A stretch of 64,000 nt of DNA, taken from an uncultured Pseudodesulfovibrio sp. GTDB taxonomy: Bacteria; Desulfobacterota; Desulfovibrionia; Desulfovibrionales; Desulfovibrionaceae. The notes beneath the pieces were generated by a model. That model saw nothing but the letters and a program-made list of their open reading frames with translations, was not told where the DNA came from and ran no database searches. The position numbers and the translations under genes are program-made. Where the stretch lies: contig NZ_OY782498.1 in assembly GCF_963677845.1 (NCBI RefSeq), positions 1,867,518 through 1,931,517 of the forward strand. The letters run 5' to 3'. Positions 18,358 to 27,070 of the stretch are shown here, in pieces. The first letter of the stretch is position 1. The number at the start of each line of letters is the position of its first letter.

Positions 18358-20352
18358 ATGAACGGATACTTCATTACCGGCACCGATACGGATGTCGGAA
18401 AAACATGCGTCACAGCCGCCCTTTTACGGGCATTCCTCGATGCCGACCGCCATACTCAGGCCATTAAACCGATCCAGAGCGGCTGCATTGAAACTCCACA
18501 CGGCCTTCAAGCTGAAGATGTCGAAGTATACGCCAGATTCGCTGCGCCTTATTTCCCTGATGGGTATCCCGAAGCCTGTTGCCACAAGTACCTTCCGGCC
18601 TGCTCTCCGCACCTAGCGGCTGAAATGGCGGGAGAAACGGTAAACGTGGACGAACTTACCGATGAGGTCAGAAACCTTACTGTTGACCGGGAACTCATTC
18701 TTGTGGAGGGGGCTGGCGGGGCAGCCGTGCCTCTCGGCAACGGACAGACCATGCTTGATCTCATGCAACGACTTGACCTGCCGGTGATCATCGTTGCCGA
18801 CAACAAACTGGGCGTCATCAACCACGCACTCATGACTATTGAAATGATTCGTGGTTGCGGGCTGACTGTAGCCGGAGTGGTCATAACAAACACTTCCGTT
18901 TCTACCACAGACGACGCACACCTCCGACAAGACAATGTCGAAACCATCGCCAATTGGGGCAACGTTCCAATTCTGGCTGATATCCCATACGTCGATGACG
19001 CTGACTTCGACACAATTTTCATCCAGCACATGACCTCAGCTCTGGATATTCTGCCGGAATTTTCTTCACAATACGCCGAAGATATGGATTTTGATCGAGA
19101 TCACATATGGCATCCGTACACTTCTGCATTGGACCCACTGCCGACAGTTAAGGTCCATAGTACTCGCGGCACCCGCATCGTTCTGGAAGATGGAAGTGAA
19201 CTCATCGATGGTATGGCTTCATGGTGGTGTGCCATTCACGGCTATGCAAACCCGACGCTCAATAAAGCCGCACGCTCTCAATTGGGCCGCATGTCACACG
19301 TCATGTTCGGTGGGCTGACGCATGAGCCTGCCATAAATTTATGTCGCACCCTCCGCGATATGACGCCTGACGGACTCGATCATGTTTTTCTCGCGGACTC
19401 GGGGTCCGTCAGTGTAGAGGCTGCCATCAAAATGGCTCTGCAATACATGCAGGCGGACGGACAGACAGAGCGCACCAAACTCTTCACGGTTCGTGGCGGC
19501 TATCATGGCGACACCTGTGGTGCTATGTCTGTCTGCGACCCCGACAACGGTATGCATCAACTCTTTTCAGGTCTTTTGCCACAGCAGATATTTGCTCCGC
19601 ACCCAGCCTGTCGTCTTGGTGAAGAGTATGACCCAGCCAGCCTTGATGAAGCCAGACGAATCTTCAAAGCCAACAGCCAGAAGATCGCCGCCATCATCGT
19701 GGAACCTATCGTGCAAGGCGCAGGCGGCATGTATTTCTATCACCCCGAATACCTACGTGGTCTGCGAAAATTGGCCGACGAACACGATGTTCTGCTTATC
19801 CTTGATGAAATAGCCACTGGCTTCGGACGAACAGGTAAACTCTTTGCCTGTGAATGGAGTGACGTGACACCGGACATCATGTGCGTCGGCAAGGCTCTCA
19901 CTGGCGGCACCATGACACTGGCCGCAACTCTTGCGACAACACGCGTAGCACATACCATTTCCAAAAACGGCGGTGTGTTCATGCACGGCCCGACCTTCAT
20001 GGGCAACCCGTTGGCGTGCGCTGTCGCACAGGCCAGTCTCTCAATCCTGCAACAGGAAGACTGGAAAACACAGGTACACGACATTGAACACTGGCTAAAA
20101 GAATCATTCGGCCCGTGTCGCACGCTTCCCGGAGTCGCAGATGTCCGAGTACTCGGCACCATCGGCGTGGTGGAAATGGACCGCCCGGTCAATGTTCAGA
20201 ATTTGCAGGATTTCTTCATTAAACGCGGTGTGTGGTTACGGCCCTTTGGCAAGCTCATATACGTCATGCCGCCCTATATCCTCACCCACGAAGAAGCGGA
20301 ATGTCTTGGTACAGCCGTGTACGACGCAATCGCAAACAACGCTCATATATAA
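18358..20352 (+). CDS. bioDA: Fused dethiobiotin synthetase and DAPA aminotransferase (BioD-BioA)
   Basis: A fusion of about 664 residues covering two consecutive biotin-synthesis steps. The BioD half (about 1-225) opens MNGYFITGTDTDVGKTCVTA with the P-loop and has VEGAGGAAVPL; it carboxylates and cyclises 7,8-diaminopelargonate to dethiobiotin. The BioA half (about 235-664) has HIWHPYTSALDPLP, the MASWWCAIHGY substrate region, VRGGYHGDT, ILDEIATGFGRTG, and the PLP lysine in CVGKALTGGTM; it makes diaminopelargonate from KAPA with S-adenosylmethionine. Order in the protein is the reverse of the pathway, as in the plant BIO3-BIO1 fusion. The ATG at 18358 is chosen because BioD homology begins there; no clear ribosome site is seen. 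A symporter gene follows after 12 bp. Confidence 0.94.
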   Translation: MNGYFITGTDTDVGKTCVTAALLRAFLDADRHTQAIKPIQSGCIETPHGLQAEDVEVYARFAAPYFPDGYPEACCHKYLPACSPHLAAEMAGETVNVDELTDEVRNLTVDRELILVEGAGGAAVPLGNGQTMLDLMQRLDLPVIIVADNKLGVINHALMTIEMIRGCGLTVAGVVITNTSVSTTDDAHLRQDNVETIANWGNVPILADIPYVDDADFDTIFIQHMTSALDILPEFSSQYAEDMDFDRDHIWHPYTSALDPLPTVKVHSTRGTRIVLEDGSELIDGMASWWCAIHGYANPTLNKAARSQLGRMSHVMFGGLTHEPAINLCRTLRDMTPDGLDHVFLADSGSVSVEAAIKMALQYMQADGQTERTKLFTVRGGYHGDTCGAMSVCDPDNGMHQLFSGLLPQQIFAPHPACRLGEEYDPASLDEARRIFKANSQKIAAIIVEPIVQGAGGMYFYHPEYLRGLRKLADEHDVLLILDEIATGFGRTGKLFACEWSDVTPDIMCVGKALTGGTMTLAATLATTRVAHTISKNGGVFMHGPTFMGNPLACAVAQASLSILQQEDWKTQVHDIEHWLKESFGPCRTLPGVADVRVLGTIGVVEMDRPVNVQNLQDFFIKRGVWLRPFGKLIYVMPPYILTHEEAECLGTAVYDAIANNAHI

Positions 20353-20364
20353 GAAGGATAGACC

Positions 20365-21690
20365 ATGAATCTTCTCGCAGTATACTTTGCCCTTTTCATT
20401 GGAATGGGCATCTACGAATACATCAAACGCAAAGACTTCGAAGAATTTGCCGTGGCTGGCCGTCGATGCAGCGCAACAGTGGCAGGCATATCCATCACCG
20501 CGTCCTGCGTCGGGGCGTCCGCCACCATCGGCATGACCGGGCTGGCCTTCAGCGTTGGCACCCCCTCTTTCTGGTGGCTGGGATCAGGTGCGGCGGGCCT
20601 GCTCGTTCTCAGTACCTTTCTCGCAGCAAAGACCCGTCGAAGCGGCGTTTTCACTTTGCCGGACATGGCTGAAAAATTCATCTCGCCTGCCGCTCGTAAA
20701 ATCACAGCACTGATCATTATCCCGGCATGGGCATCGATTCTTGCCGCCCAATATATCGCGGCAGCCAAGGCCGCCACCGCCTTATCCGGCATGGACTATT
20801 CAACGGCTCTCATCGGTTGCGCTCTGGTCATCACCGCCTACACCATGCTCGGTGGCCAAAACTCCATCCTGAAAAGCGATGCAGTACAGTACTCACTGGT
20901 TGCCGCAGGACTCGGATTGGCCCTCTATTATACAGGTACGGCTTCTCCGGTTTCCCTCGGCGATGTCAAATTACAGTTCGTCAACGATGCATTCCCCATG
21001 TCGAAATGGACCTATTTCATGATCATCGTGGGCGGCAGCTATGTGGTTTGCCCAATGCTGTTCGGTCGACTCTTTTCCGCACGAGGTGAAAAACAGGCAA
21101 AACAAGGGGCTTTTATCGCCACAGTTGGCATTGCCCTCTCCGCCGTAGTCATCGTCTGCATCGGCCTGTATGCCCGAGGGCTGGCTCCTGCAGGAACGGA
21201 CGCTGACTCCATTCTCACACAAATCGTGCCCTCAGTCATGCCAGCATGGGCTGGAACAGCCCTACTCTTTGCCCTGCTATCGGCCATCATTTCATCGGCA
21301 GACTCCTGCCTCATCACCGCCGCCACAATTTTGGAACATGATGTCATCGGTGGCAGTAATACAACCAGATGCCGTCTGATAATGGTCGCCATAGGCATGG
21401 GTGCACTCGGTATTGCCGCTTCCGGTGGCAGTATTTTATCCTTACTGCTCGCGGCCAACGATATTTATGTTTGTGGCGTAGTCGCTCCCATGTTTGTCAC
21501 TATCCTCGCCTGGGGCAAACGACCGATCAACCCGCGCACCATGCTCCTTGCCATTATCGTCGGAGGTGTATTGGGAATAATGGCGGCTTCGACCGGCATG
21601 AAAGCATACAGTTTCGCTGGAGTCGGGACATCATTGGCGTTATCCGTGGCCGCATTGATACCGTCACGCAGGTTGGCCGAATCCCAATAG
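20365..21690 (+). CDS. Sodium:solute symporter family transporter, linked to bioDA
   Basis: A 441-residue inner-membrane protein with about 12-13 hydrophobic segments. The SSS (SLC5-like) call rests on the N-terminal FEEFAVAGRRCSATVAGIS, the GVFTLPDMAEKF segment and the SAIISSADSCLITAATIL helix, which corresponds to the sodium-site region. AAGAAGGA precedes the ATG, and the gene starts 12 bp after bioDA, so the two are probably one operon. That context suggests import of biotin or a precursor, but this is inference; other SSS members take up panthothenate, proline or acetate. Confidence 0.85.
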   Translation: MNLLAVYFALFIGMGIYEYIKRKDFEEFAVAGRRCSATVAGISITASCVGASATIGMTGLAFSVGTPSFWWLGSGAAGLLVLSTFLAAKTRRSGVFTLPDMAEKFISPAARKITALIIIPAWASILAAQYIAAAKAATALSGMDYSTALIGCALVITAYTMLGGQNSILKSDAVQYSLVAAGLGLALYYTGTASPVSLGDVKLQFVNDAFPMSKWTYFMIIVGGSYVVCPMLFGRLFSARGEKQAKQGAFIATVGIALSAVVIVCIGLYARGLAPAGTDADSILTQIVPSVMPAWAGTALLFALLSAIISSADSCLITAATILEHDVIGGSNTTRCRLIMVAIGMGALGIAASGGSILSLLLAANDIYVCGVVAPMFVTILAWGKRPINPRTMLLAIIVGGVLGIMAASTGMKAYSFAGVGTSLALSVAALIPSRRLAESQ

Positions 21691-21732
21691 TCATATCGGC
21701 CCGGACAATCTGTAAAAAAAGACAAAAAAGGC

Positions 21733-21761
21733 TTGCCAACCCGCCAGTTCTTTAATAGACA
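21733..21761 (+). promoter_or_regulatory. Possible promoter of the second tRNA-Leu
   Basis: TTGCCA (21733-21738) and TAGACA (21756-21761) are 17 bases apart and lie at almost the same distance from the tRNA as in copy 1. The -10 box is poor, so this is tentative. Confidence 0.35.
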
Positions 21762-21777
21762 GACTCTTCCTGAACGT

Positions 21778-21864
21778 GCCGAAGTGGTGGAATTGGTAGA
21801 CACGCATGGTTCAGGACCATGTGGGGGTTTCTCCGTGGAAGTTCGAATCTTCTCTTCGGCACCA
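21778..21864 (+). tRNA. tRNA-Leu(CAG), copy 2, integration target
   Basis: Identical over 87 bases to the tRNA-Leu(CAG) at 8493-8579, with the preceding TCCTGAAC also shared. Its 3' end (21844-21864) is the left boundary of the integrated element; the same 21 bases recur at 44912-44932. Insertion left the tRNA intact but replaced its downstream sequence. Confidence 0.97.
21844..21864. repeat. attL core of the integrated element
   Basis: This 21-bp sequence from the T-loop to the CCA end of the tRNA gene is repeated directly at 44912-44932. The bases before and after the repeat differ between the two copies. A tyrosine integrase gene lies 166 bp inside, as expected for a tRNA-targeting element. 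Confidence 0.9.
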
Positions 21865-21873
21865 TAAAAGTAA

Positions 21874-21914
21874 AGGCGTCACATCCAACCGGTTGTGACG
21901 CCTCTTCTTTTTCT
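21874..21914 (+). terminator. Element-borne terminator behind tRNA-Leu copy 2
   Basis: AGGCGTCACA pairs with TGTGACGCCT, with AACCGGTT able to extend the stem, followed by CTTCTTTTTCT. It lies just inside attL, so the element supplies a replacement terminator for the tRNA it entered. Confidence 0.8.
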
Positions 21915-21962
21915 ATCTCACGTTCAGCCGGTTGACTCTCAAAAGTGCAACCCATCACTATT

Positions 21963-22002
21963 TTTGACAAAGTAGGTCAAAGTGGTGGGTCAAAACTTGA
22001 CC
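21963..22002. promoter_or_regulatory. Candidate integrase arm sites, left end
   Basis: Four copies of a TTGAC/GTCAA motif occur in 40 bases: TTTGAC (21963-21968), GTAGGTCAAAG (21972-21982), GGTCAA (21988-21993) and TTGACC (21997-22002), the last two forming a perfect inverted repeat with a 3-base spacer. The same words recur at the right end (44793-44887). They may be integrase arm sites or operators of the integrase gene 29 bp downstream. Confidence 0.5.
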
Positions 22003-22030
22003 ATAAGAGAAGGAAGGCTGGCCTTGGTGC

Positions 22031-23902
22031 ATGCAATCTGAGCACGAAAAATCCTTCGGCACTTTTTCCCCGAAAAAAAAATTAACTTTTTTTCAAAATG
22101 ACGTTTCATACCCCAAAAGTTCGCAAGAAAACCATCAGCGAGACACCTCGACTGCCTCGAAGAGGACTTCGACCCACGTCTACCTGAAAAAGAACATCTA
22201 CTACTTCAGGTATGCATTCCCTCTTGCAGATAAAGAAAGGCTCGGATACTCAGAAATCAGACTCAGCTTACGCACAGCTTACAAAAGAGAAGCTCTGGAG
22301 TACGCTAAAATACTCTACGCCGAGCTTAAAGGCGCACTTATGGGAAGCTCAACACTAACATACTCTGAAATCAAGATCAGGCTATTAAACAAACTGAAAG
22401 AACTGCATCCAAGGCTTGAATCCAGAAATGAATATGCACACGCTTTGGAAACGGCATCTCAAAACATCTTGGGGTATCCTGCGCCGACTCCACCGTTCTG
22501 CCCTCCTTCTGAACAGTCCAAAGCAGCACAGCAACATTTTCAAAAAATTGAACTAGCTTTTACATTGGACGAGCTCTTTGACACAGAAGGTATGCAATCC
22601 AAGCCATTTATTCAGTGTTACAAAGAGTTTTTTGGGCAACTTCAAAACTTGGCCATCGCTTGCGTGGATAATGACTTCGGCAAGCAAGAGGTACTGCTCA
22701 AAGAAATCGAAGATGAAATTCAGGAGCTACTTACTCGAAAAGCCACCCACCTACCTTTGCCTGTAAAAAACATCGTAACAACTGCTGCCCCACTCGAAAC
22801 GCCTGAGGCAACATCGCTGTCCTATTCTGAGTTAGTTGATAAATATCTGGAAGCAAAACAATCTGACGGGAACATTTCTGCAAAATCAGTAGTGGATTAC
22901 AAGGACAAGCTCTCGCACTTTCTTGACATCAAGGGAGATATGCAAACCAAAAACATCAGCCGGGACGATATAAAAAAAGTCAAAGAGACCCTGAAGAAGC
23001 TACCACCGCAGCGCAATAGGCTCAAAAAATTCAGAGACAAAACAATAGCTGAGCTTCTTGAAACATCCCATGAGAGAACCCTCTCGGCGAATTCCATCAA
23101 CCAGATACTCAGCCAACTCTCCTCCTTGTTTAAATGGGCAATCGATGAAGATTATTATGTTGGGAAGAACCCTGCTAGCATACCGAGATTAAAAGAAAAG
23201 AAACACAAAAGAGAGAAATGTGACCCACTCACGAGGGGAGACATCAAAGCAACTTTCAGTGCTGATAAATACATCAAAGACAAGCACGCTCAGGCAGCTT
23301 ATTTTTGGGCTCCACTGATATCTTTATATACAGGCATGCGACGAGAAGAGATCTCCCAACTGCACAACAAAGACTTATATGAACACATAGATGATGACAG
23401 GAATACGCAGTGGGTTATTGATGCTAAAGAAGAATCTGAAATGGGAATTTCTGAAGACAAAAGATTAAAAAATCTCAACGCAACACGAATCATTCCAATC
23501 CATCCAGACCTTATCAAGATCGGTTTGCTGGAGTATCATAGTCGGATGCTTAACAAGCATACACGCCTTTTTCCTGAGTTGAATAGAAGCAAAGAAGGGA
23601 TCTATGGGAAGGAAGTTGGAAAGCAGTTTTCAGCTCTGTTAAGGAAAATAAAAATTAAGACTCCAAAAAAATATTTCCATTCACTGCGACACTCTTTCCG
23701 GGACCAGTTCAAAAAGAAAGATATTTCTGAATCATGCTTTTATGAAGTCTTTGGGCATGAATCCAATGAGCCAGTTGTCACCAGAAGATATGGAAGCTCT
23801 TTCACACCTAAAGAGAAATACGACAAGATCATCCGCCACCTCGAATATCAACTCGACATAGAAATGTTGAGCAAATCTAAGTTTGCCAAGGGTAAAAAAT
23901 AG
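22031..23902 (+). CDS. Tyrosine site-specific integrase with DUF6538-like N-terminus
   Basis: A 623-residue phage-type integrase. The N-terminal part (about 55-110, YLKKNIYYFRYAFPLADKER) resembles DUF6538; a SAM-like core-binding domain follows at about 260-380. The catalytic domain carries the first Arg in LYTGMRREEISQL, HSLRHSFRDQF (His-x-x-Arg), FGHESNEPVV (His) and the nucleophile Tyr in RRYGSSF. All expected catalytic residues appear present. It lies just inside attL and points inward, so it is the likely recombinase for integration into tRNA-Leu. AAGGAAGG is about 14 bases before the ATG, rather far, so the exact start is uncertain. Confidence 0.93.
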   Translation: MQSEHEKSFGTFSPKKKLTFFQNDVSYPKSSQENHQRDTSTASKRTSTHVYLKKNIYYFRYAFPLADKERLGYSEIRLSLRTAYKREALEYAKILYAELKGALMGSSTLTYSEIKIRLLNKLKELHPRLESRNEYAHALETASQNILGYPAPTPPFCPPSEQSKAAQQHFQKIELAFTLDELFDTEGMQSKPFIQCYKEFFGQLQNLAIACVDNDFGKQEVLLKEIEDEIQELLTRKATHLPLPVKNIVTTAAPLETPEATSLSYSELVDKYLEAKQSDGNISAKSVVDYKDKLSHFLDIKGDMQTKNISRDDIKKVKETLKKLPPQRNRLKKFRDKTIAELLETSHERTLSANSINQILSQLSSLFKWAIDEDYYVGKNPASIPRLKEKKHKREKCDPLTRGDIKATFSADKYIKDKHAQAAYFWAPLISLYTGMRREEISQLHNKDLYEHIDDDRNTQWVIDAKEESEMGISEDKRLKNLNATRIIPIHPDLIKIGLLEYHSRMLNKHTRLFPELNRSKEGIYGKEVGKQFSALLRKIKIKTPKKYFHSLRHSFRDQFKKKDISESCFYEVFGHESNEPVVTRRYGSSFTPKEKYDKIIRHLEYQLDIEMLSKSKFAKGKK

Positions 23903-23910
23903 CAGACGGG

Positions 23911-23942
23911 AAGAGCCGCCAGCTTCTGCTAGCGGCTCTTTC
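23911..23942. terminator. Bidirectional terminator between integrase and minus-strand operon
   Basis: Arms AAGAGCCGC-C-AGC and GCT-A-GCGGCTCTT enclose TTCT, with TTTCT after it on the plus strand and an A-run (T on the minus strand) about 13 bases before it. It separates the convergent integrase gene and the 62-residue gene. Confidence 0.75.
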
Positions 23943-23944
23943 TA

Positions 23945-24133
23945 TTACGAAGCTCGGACGATCAACCTTCCATCATCATCGGTTTCCTCTGCGATTTCTT
24001 CCTCCATTTCATCCACCTCGCCCTCATCATATTTAATGGAGCTCGGCTTCTCATCATCTTCCAGCGCGTAAACACCCGTAACAGCGAGGATGCCAACGGC
24101 CACACCGCCGATAAACGTCCAAAAGTCTCGCAT
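23945..24133 (-). CDS. Small single-helix membrane protein, unknown
   Basis: A 62-residue protein, MRDFWTFIGGVAVGILAVTG followed by a strongly acidic tail (EDDEKPSSIKYDEGEVDEME and on). One transmembrane helix (about 5-24) is predicted, with the acidic tail outside it. AAGGAG lies just before the start (reverse of 'ctcctt' near 24140). It ends the minus-strand operon beginning with the AAA ATPase. No family is recognised. Confidence 0.6.
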   Translation of the reverse strand: MRDFWTFIGGVAVGILAVTGVYALEDDEKPSSIKYDEGEVDEMEEEIAEETDDDGRLIVRAS

Positions 24134-24148
24134 GGTTTTCTCCTTAGG

Positions 24149-24484
24149 TTATGCTTCGAAAACGTAGCCACAACGATTGCAGCGGTATTCGCAAATGATA
24201 TGCCGATCAACGTGCTCGCCGACCTGGTTGCCAACAGCCGCTCCGGTGAAAAAACCAGTAATGGCACCAAGCACTCCACCACCAATGGCTCCAACAGCTG
24301 TGCCGACAACCGGAAAGAGAGAACCGATGGCAGCTCCAGCGATGGCTCCAGAGGATGCTCCTGCGTAGCCAGTGGCAGCACCTACAGTTCCACCGACGGC
24401 GGTTCCGACCTTTTTACCGGTATTTGACAACACGACATGAACCGAACTTTCACAGTTAGGGCAGACAGGGATCTCATTATCCAT
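24149..24484 (-). CDS. Zinc-ribbon plus glycine-zipper protein, unknown
   Basis: A 111-residue protein with paired cysteines at both ends (CPNCESSV near residue 8 and CNRCGYVF near 102) that could form a split zinc ribbon. Between them is a long glycine/alanine-rich hydrophobic segment (about 27-90) with repeated GxxxG-type spacing, typical of glycine-zipper membrane insertion modules. It starts 23 bp after the stop of the VWA gene, on the same strand, and has a GGAAAAT-type weak ribosome site. It may place the ATPase/VWA complex at a membrane or form an oligomeric membrane assembly; both are guesses from context. Confidence 0.7.
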   Translation of the reverse strand: MDNEIPVCPNCESSVHVVLSNTGKKVGTAVGGTVGAATGYAGASSGAIAGAAIGSLFPVVGTAVGAIGGGVLGAITGFFTGAAVGNQVGEHVDRHIICEYRCNRCGYVFEA

Positions 24485-24507
24485 ATTTTCCTCGTGATTA
24501 TGAGTGG

Positions 24508-26103
24508 TTATTTGATCAACGCACTACGAAGTATTCCAAACATGGCGGGAGCTAGTTCGGACAACTCGTTGATAGTGCGACTATGATTAGGAAGGATTTT
24601 TGTGATGGCTTCAGACATGATGCCTAAGCCATAGATTTCAATACCGAAACGCCTGCCTTCCTCAATGGCATCGAGAGCCACGTTGAAGGAATCAGGATCA
24701 CCGTCGGTTAAGATCAAGACGATCTTTCTGTTTTCGGCAAGTGGAACAACTCGCTGCAAAGTCCACCAGAGAGCTTCTCCCAAAGGAGTACAGCCGGTGG
24801 CATTGATGGCGAAGTTGTCATGCATTCTATCGCCATGCTTCAGGACAGGACAAATAGTCGGCCCATCCTTGTTCACTCCACTTTCAGCAGGAGAACCAGC
24901 CGGAAAGGCAGTCACTCCCACATTGATTCCGTCGATAGCATCCAAAGCCGTAGCAACGGCGTGACATACCTGTGTGGTTAGCTGTATGCGCCGTCTCATG
25001 GAGCCAGAACAGTCAAGCAAGATGTGAACGGCAGTGTTGATGCCAACCTTCCGACCTTCTTGTCTGAAGACTCGTGAATCTGCCACCGACAATCGGTGCA
25101 GTTGTCTCGAATCCAGGCGGCCATGTTTCCCGACTCTACTTCGTGCAAGTACGGATGACTGCAAGAGCCCTTGAAGCTGAATCCTCAAGGCAGTGGAGGC
25201 TTTCCTCGCTTCAGCTGCGCATTCTGTATCAATCGGTTTGATTGATTTGGTACCGAGTTGAGCTACCTGCAAGGATTCGTTGGGATCGTAGGGACTTTCC
25301 TTTATTAGACGATCCACAAGAGCTTCACCTACGCCATTTGGTAGATCGCCATCGTTTGCTGCCAGCATCTCTTTCAAACCTTGCACTGGAGTGCCTGAAA
25401 TACGCTCTCTGGGTACTTCTCCAGCCTCGTCTTTTGAGGGCTTCAATTCAGACATTGTTTCCTTGTTTTGAGGCACCTGAGAAGTCGTTTGCTCTTTTAG
25501 AACAGCAACGACCTCGCGAGCATAAAGGATACAATCCTGAGTTGAATCGCAGTATCTACGCACCTTTTGCAGGATCAGGTTCAGCCGACCAATCAGACCG
25601 GGAAAATGGGCTTCGACGAATGCGCCTACTTGATCACGCTGGTCATTCAATGCCGATACATCCCAGGCACGGACTGACAACAACAGCCAATTGAGGACTG
25701 CCATTGCCGGATCAGTTGTCTGCTCGCTGTCATTGCCGAACAGATGCAGGATCAGCCAGTTAAAGTTCTGCCTACATCCAGGGAACAGCCGGGCCAGCCG
25801 GTGCTCAACACGCCAGTCCTCGAAGGTGTTCCAGACGTGCATCTCCAGCGGAGTCAGATTCGCTAGACGTAACCAATCGAACCGAGTTTCCCGGATATGG
25901 GCTGCTTCGTGATCCACATAGCCTCTGGCCAAGCCGATGAGTGTCTCACTGCACTCCAAGGGAAGTGCAGGAAGGTGGATGGTAGTCCCATCCGTGTATG
26001 CTCCTTTCCCAGCAATTTTGACCTTTACTCCATACTTGCGGCCAAGGACTGATGCCACCATGGGGAGCGACTTCATGATGAGTGTGTTCTTCATGACGAT
26101 CAC
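24508..26103 (-). CDS. CobT-like VWA protein with HExxH motif
   Basis: A 531-residue protein. The N-terminal half contains DHEAAHIRETRF (HEAAH at residues 65-69), a zincin-type metal motif followed by a conserved FEDWRVEHRLARLFPGC. The C-terminal half is a von Willebrand A domain with the metal-site motif LLDCSGSMRRR, a conserved Thr in GCTPLGEALWW and DGDPDSFNVAL. The arrangement resembles the CobT subunit of cobaltochelatase-like AAA/VWA systems, but no cobN or other cobalamin gene is near. The GTG start overlaps the TGA of the DUF3150 gene, showing translational coupling; an ATG nine bases later is possible. Probably the substrate-binding or effector partner of the AAA ATPase at 27071-28054. 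Confidence 0.82.
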   Translation of the reverse strand: MIVMKNTLIMKSLPMVASVLGRKYGVKVKIAGKGAYTDGTTIHLPALPLECSETLIGLARGYVDHEAAHIRETRFDWLRLANLTPLEMHVWNTFEDWRVEHRLARLFPGCRQNFNWLILHLFGNDSEQTTDPAMAVLNWLLLSVRAWDVSALNDQRDQVGAFVEAHFPGLIGRLNLILQKVRRYCDSTQDCILYAREVVAVLKEQTTSQVPQNKETMSELKPSKDEAGEVPRERISGTPVQGLKEMLAANDGDLPNGVGEALVDRLIKESPYDPNESLQVAQLGTKSIKPIDTECAAEARKASTALRIQLQGLLQSSVLARSRVGKHGRLDSRQLHRLSVADSRVFRQEGRKVGINTAVHILLDCSGSMRRRIQLTTQVCHAVATALDAIDGINVGVTAFPAGSPAESGVNKDGPTICPVLKHGDRMHDNFAINATGCTPLGEALWWTLQRVVPLAENRKIVLILTDGDPDSFNVALDAIEEGRRFGIEIYGLGIMSEAITKILPNHSRTINELSELAPAMFGILRSALIK

Positions 26104-27068
26104 CAGAGTCCATGGCTATCGATCTGGTGCTGGTGCACCAGCTCAGGAACGAAGTCAGTTCTTGGTGCGGGCATAGTCTCCGGTAATGGAGGGATCGTAT
26201 CAGCCACCAACCCGGCCAAAATCTCGTTGGCTTCATTGCCGTCGAGAATCTTCTGCCCATGAGCCACCAGGGTTGCCGGATCACGAAGTAATGACACAAC
26301 TCCCTGAAGCATAACTAATGCACTGCCATGGATGTATCCACGGGCAAGCACACAGCTAAATGCCGTGTCCAGCAGATCTACAACCGGCACCACACGTGGC
26401 TCCACGAAGCTCAGGCCTGACAGCTTGGTGTGGATGGAACGTAAGGGAGACAAGGCTTTGTGTGTCACCTTGTCTTTCCCTTCAAAACACCTCTTCCATG
26501 TGTCTGTAGCGGCTTTAGCCACCTCATCGAAGAGAGTTCCACCAAGGTCTTTGACTTCATCCTGCAAGCCTTGATGTACGGCGTCATTCGTAGGAGGCAA
26601 CAGCTTGAACAACTGCCACTTGAATCCGATACGGCTATGCACGTAATCCGCGCTGACCGTAGACCTTCCGATCATTTTTTCCCAACCAGGATGCTGTAAG
26701 ATCCAATCGCGCACGGCTTCATCATACCGGTTGAGGAACTGTTCCTTTGCAGTCAGGAAGTCATCTCGGATCGCGGTCAATTCCGACACGGTGCAATCAG
26801 CTTTATCCTCAGGGATAGCCCAGCCGCCAAGAAAACGAACACCGGTTCTATCCAGCAAGTTCACAGCACGGGCTTTCAGTGTCCCGAAGATACGCAGCTC
26901 CTGAGGGTTGCAGATCTTCTTACTGCCAAGAGAAGCAAGCTCTTCAGGCGGCAAGCTTGCACCACCGAAATCAGCAGGTGTCAACTTTTTCTTAGCAGTC
27001 CAGATGTTTACGTCCATGTTCAGGGCCATCAAATTGTCGAGCACAGTGATATCTGTATGGGTATCCAT
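26100..27068 (-). CDS. DUF3150 protein
   Basis: A 322-residue soluble protein matching DUF3150 by its opening (LDNLMALNMDVNIWTAKKKL), the ELASLGSKKICNPQELRIFG segment and the FLGGWAIPEDKAD stretch. No catalytic motif is apparent. DUF3150 genes are commonly found between a CobS-like AAA ATPase and a CobT-like VWA gene on plasmids, phages and islands, as here: it starts 2 bp after the AAA stop and overlaps the VWA start. That spacing points to a stoichiometric complex. Function unknown. Confidence 0.82.
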   Translation of the reverse strand: MDTHTDITVLDNLMALNMDVNIWTAKKKLTPADFGGASLPPEELASLGSKKICNPQELRIFGTLKARAVNLLDRTGVRFLGGWAIPEDKADCTVSELTAIRDDFLTAKEQFLNRYDEAVRDWILQHPGWEKMIGRSTVSADYVHSRIGFKWQLFKLLPPTNDAVHQGLQDEVKDLGGTLFDEVAKAATDTWKRCFEGKDKVTHKALSPLRSIHTKLSGLSFVEPRVVPVVDLLDTAFSCVLARGYIHGSALVMLQGVVSLLRDPATLVAHGQKILDGNEANEILAGLVADTIPPLPETMPAPRTDFVPELVHQHQIDSHGLW

Positions 27069-27070
27069 AA

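Noticed and set aside
8580-21777. The 13-kb region between the two tRNA-Leu genes as a second integrated element
   Set aside because: No integrase or mobility gene lies in it and the whole tRNA unit, not just its 3' end, is duplicated; the genes look chromosomal.
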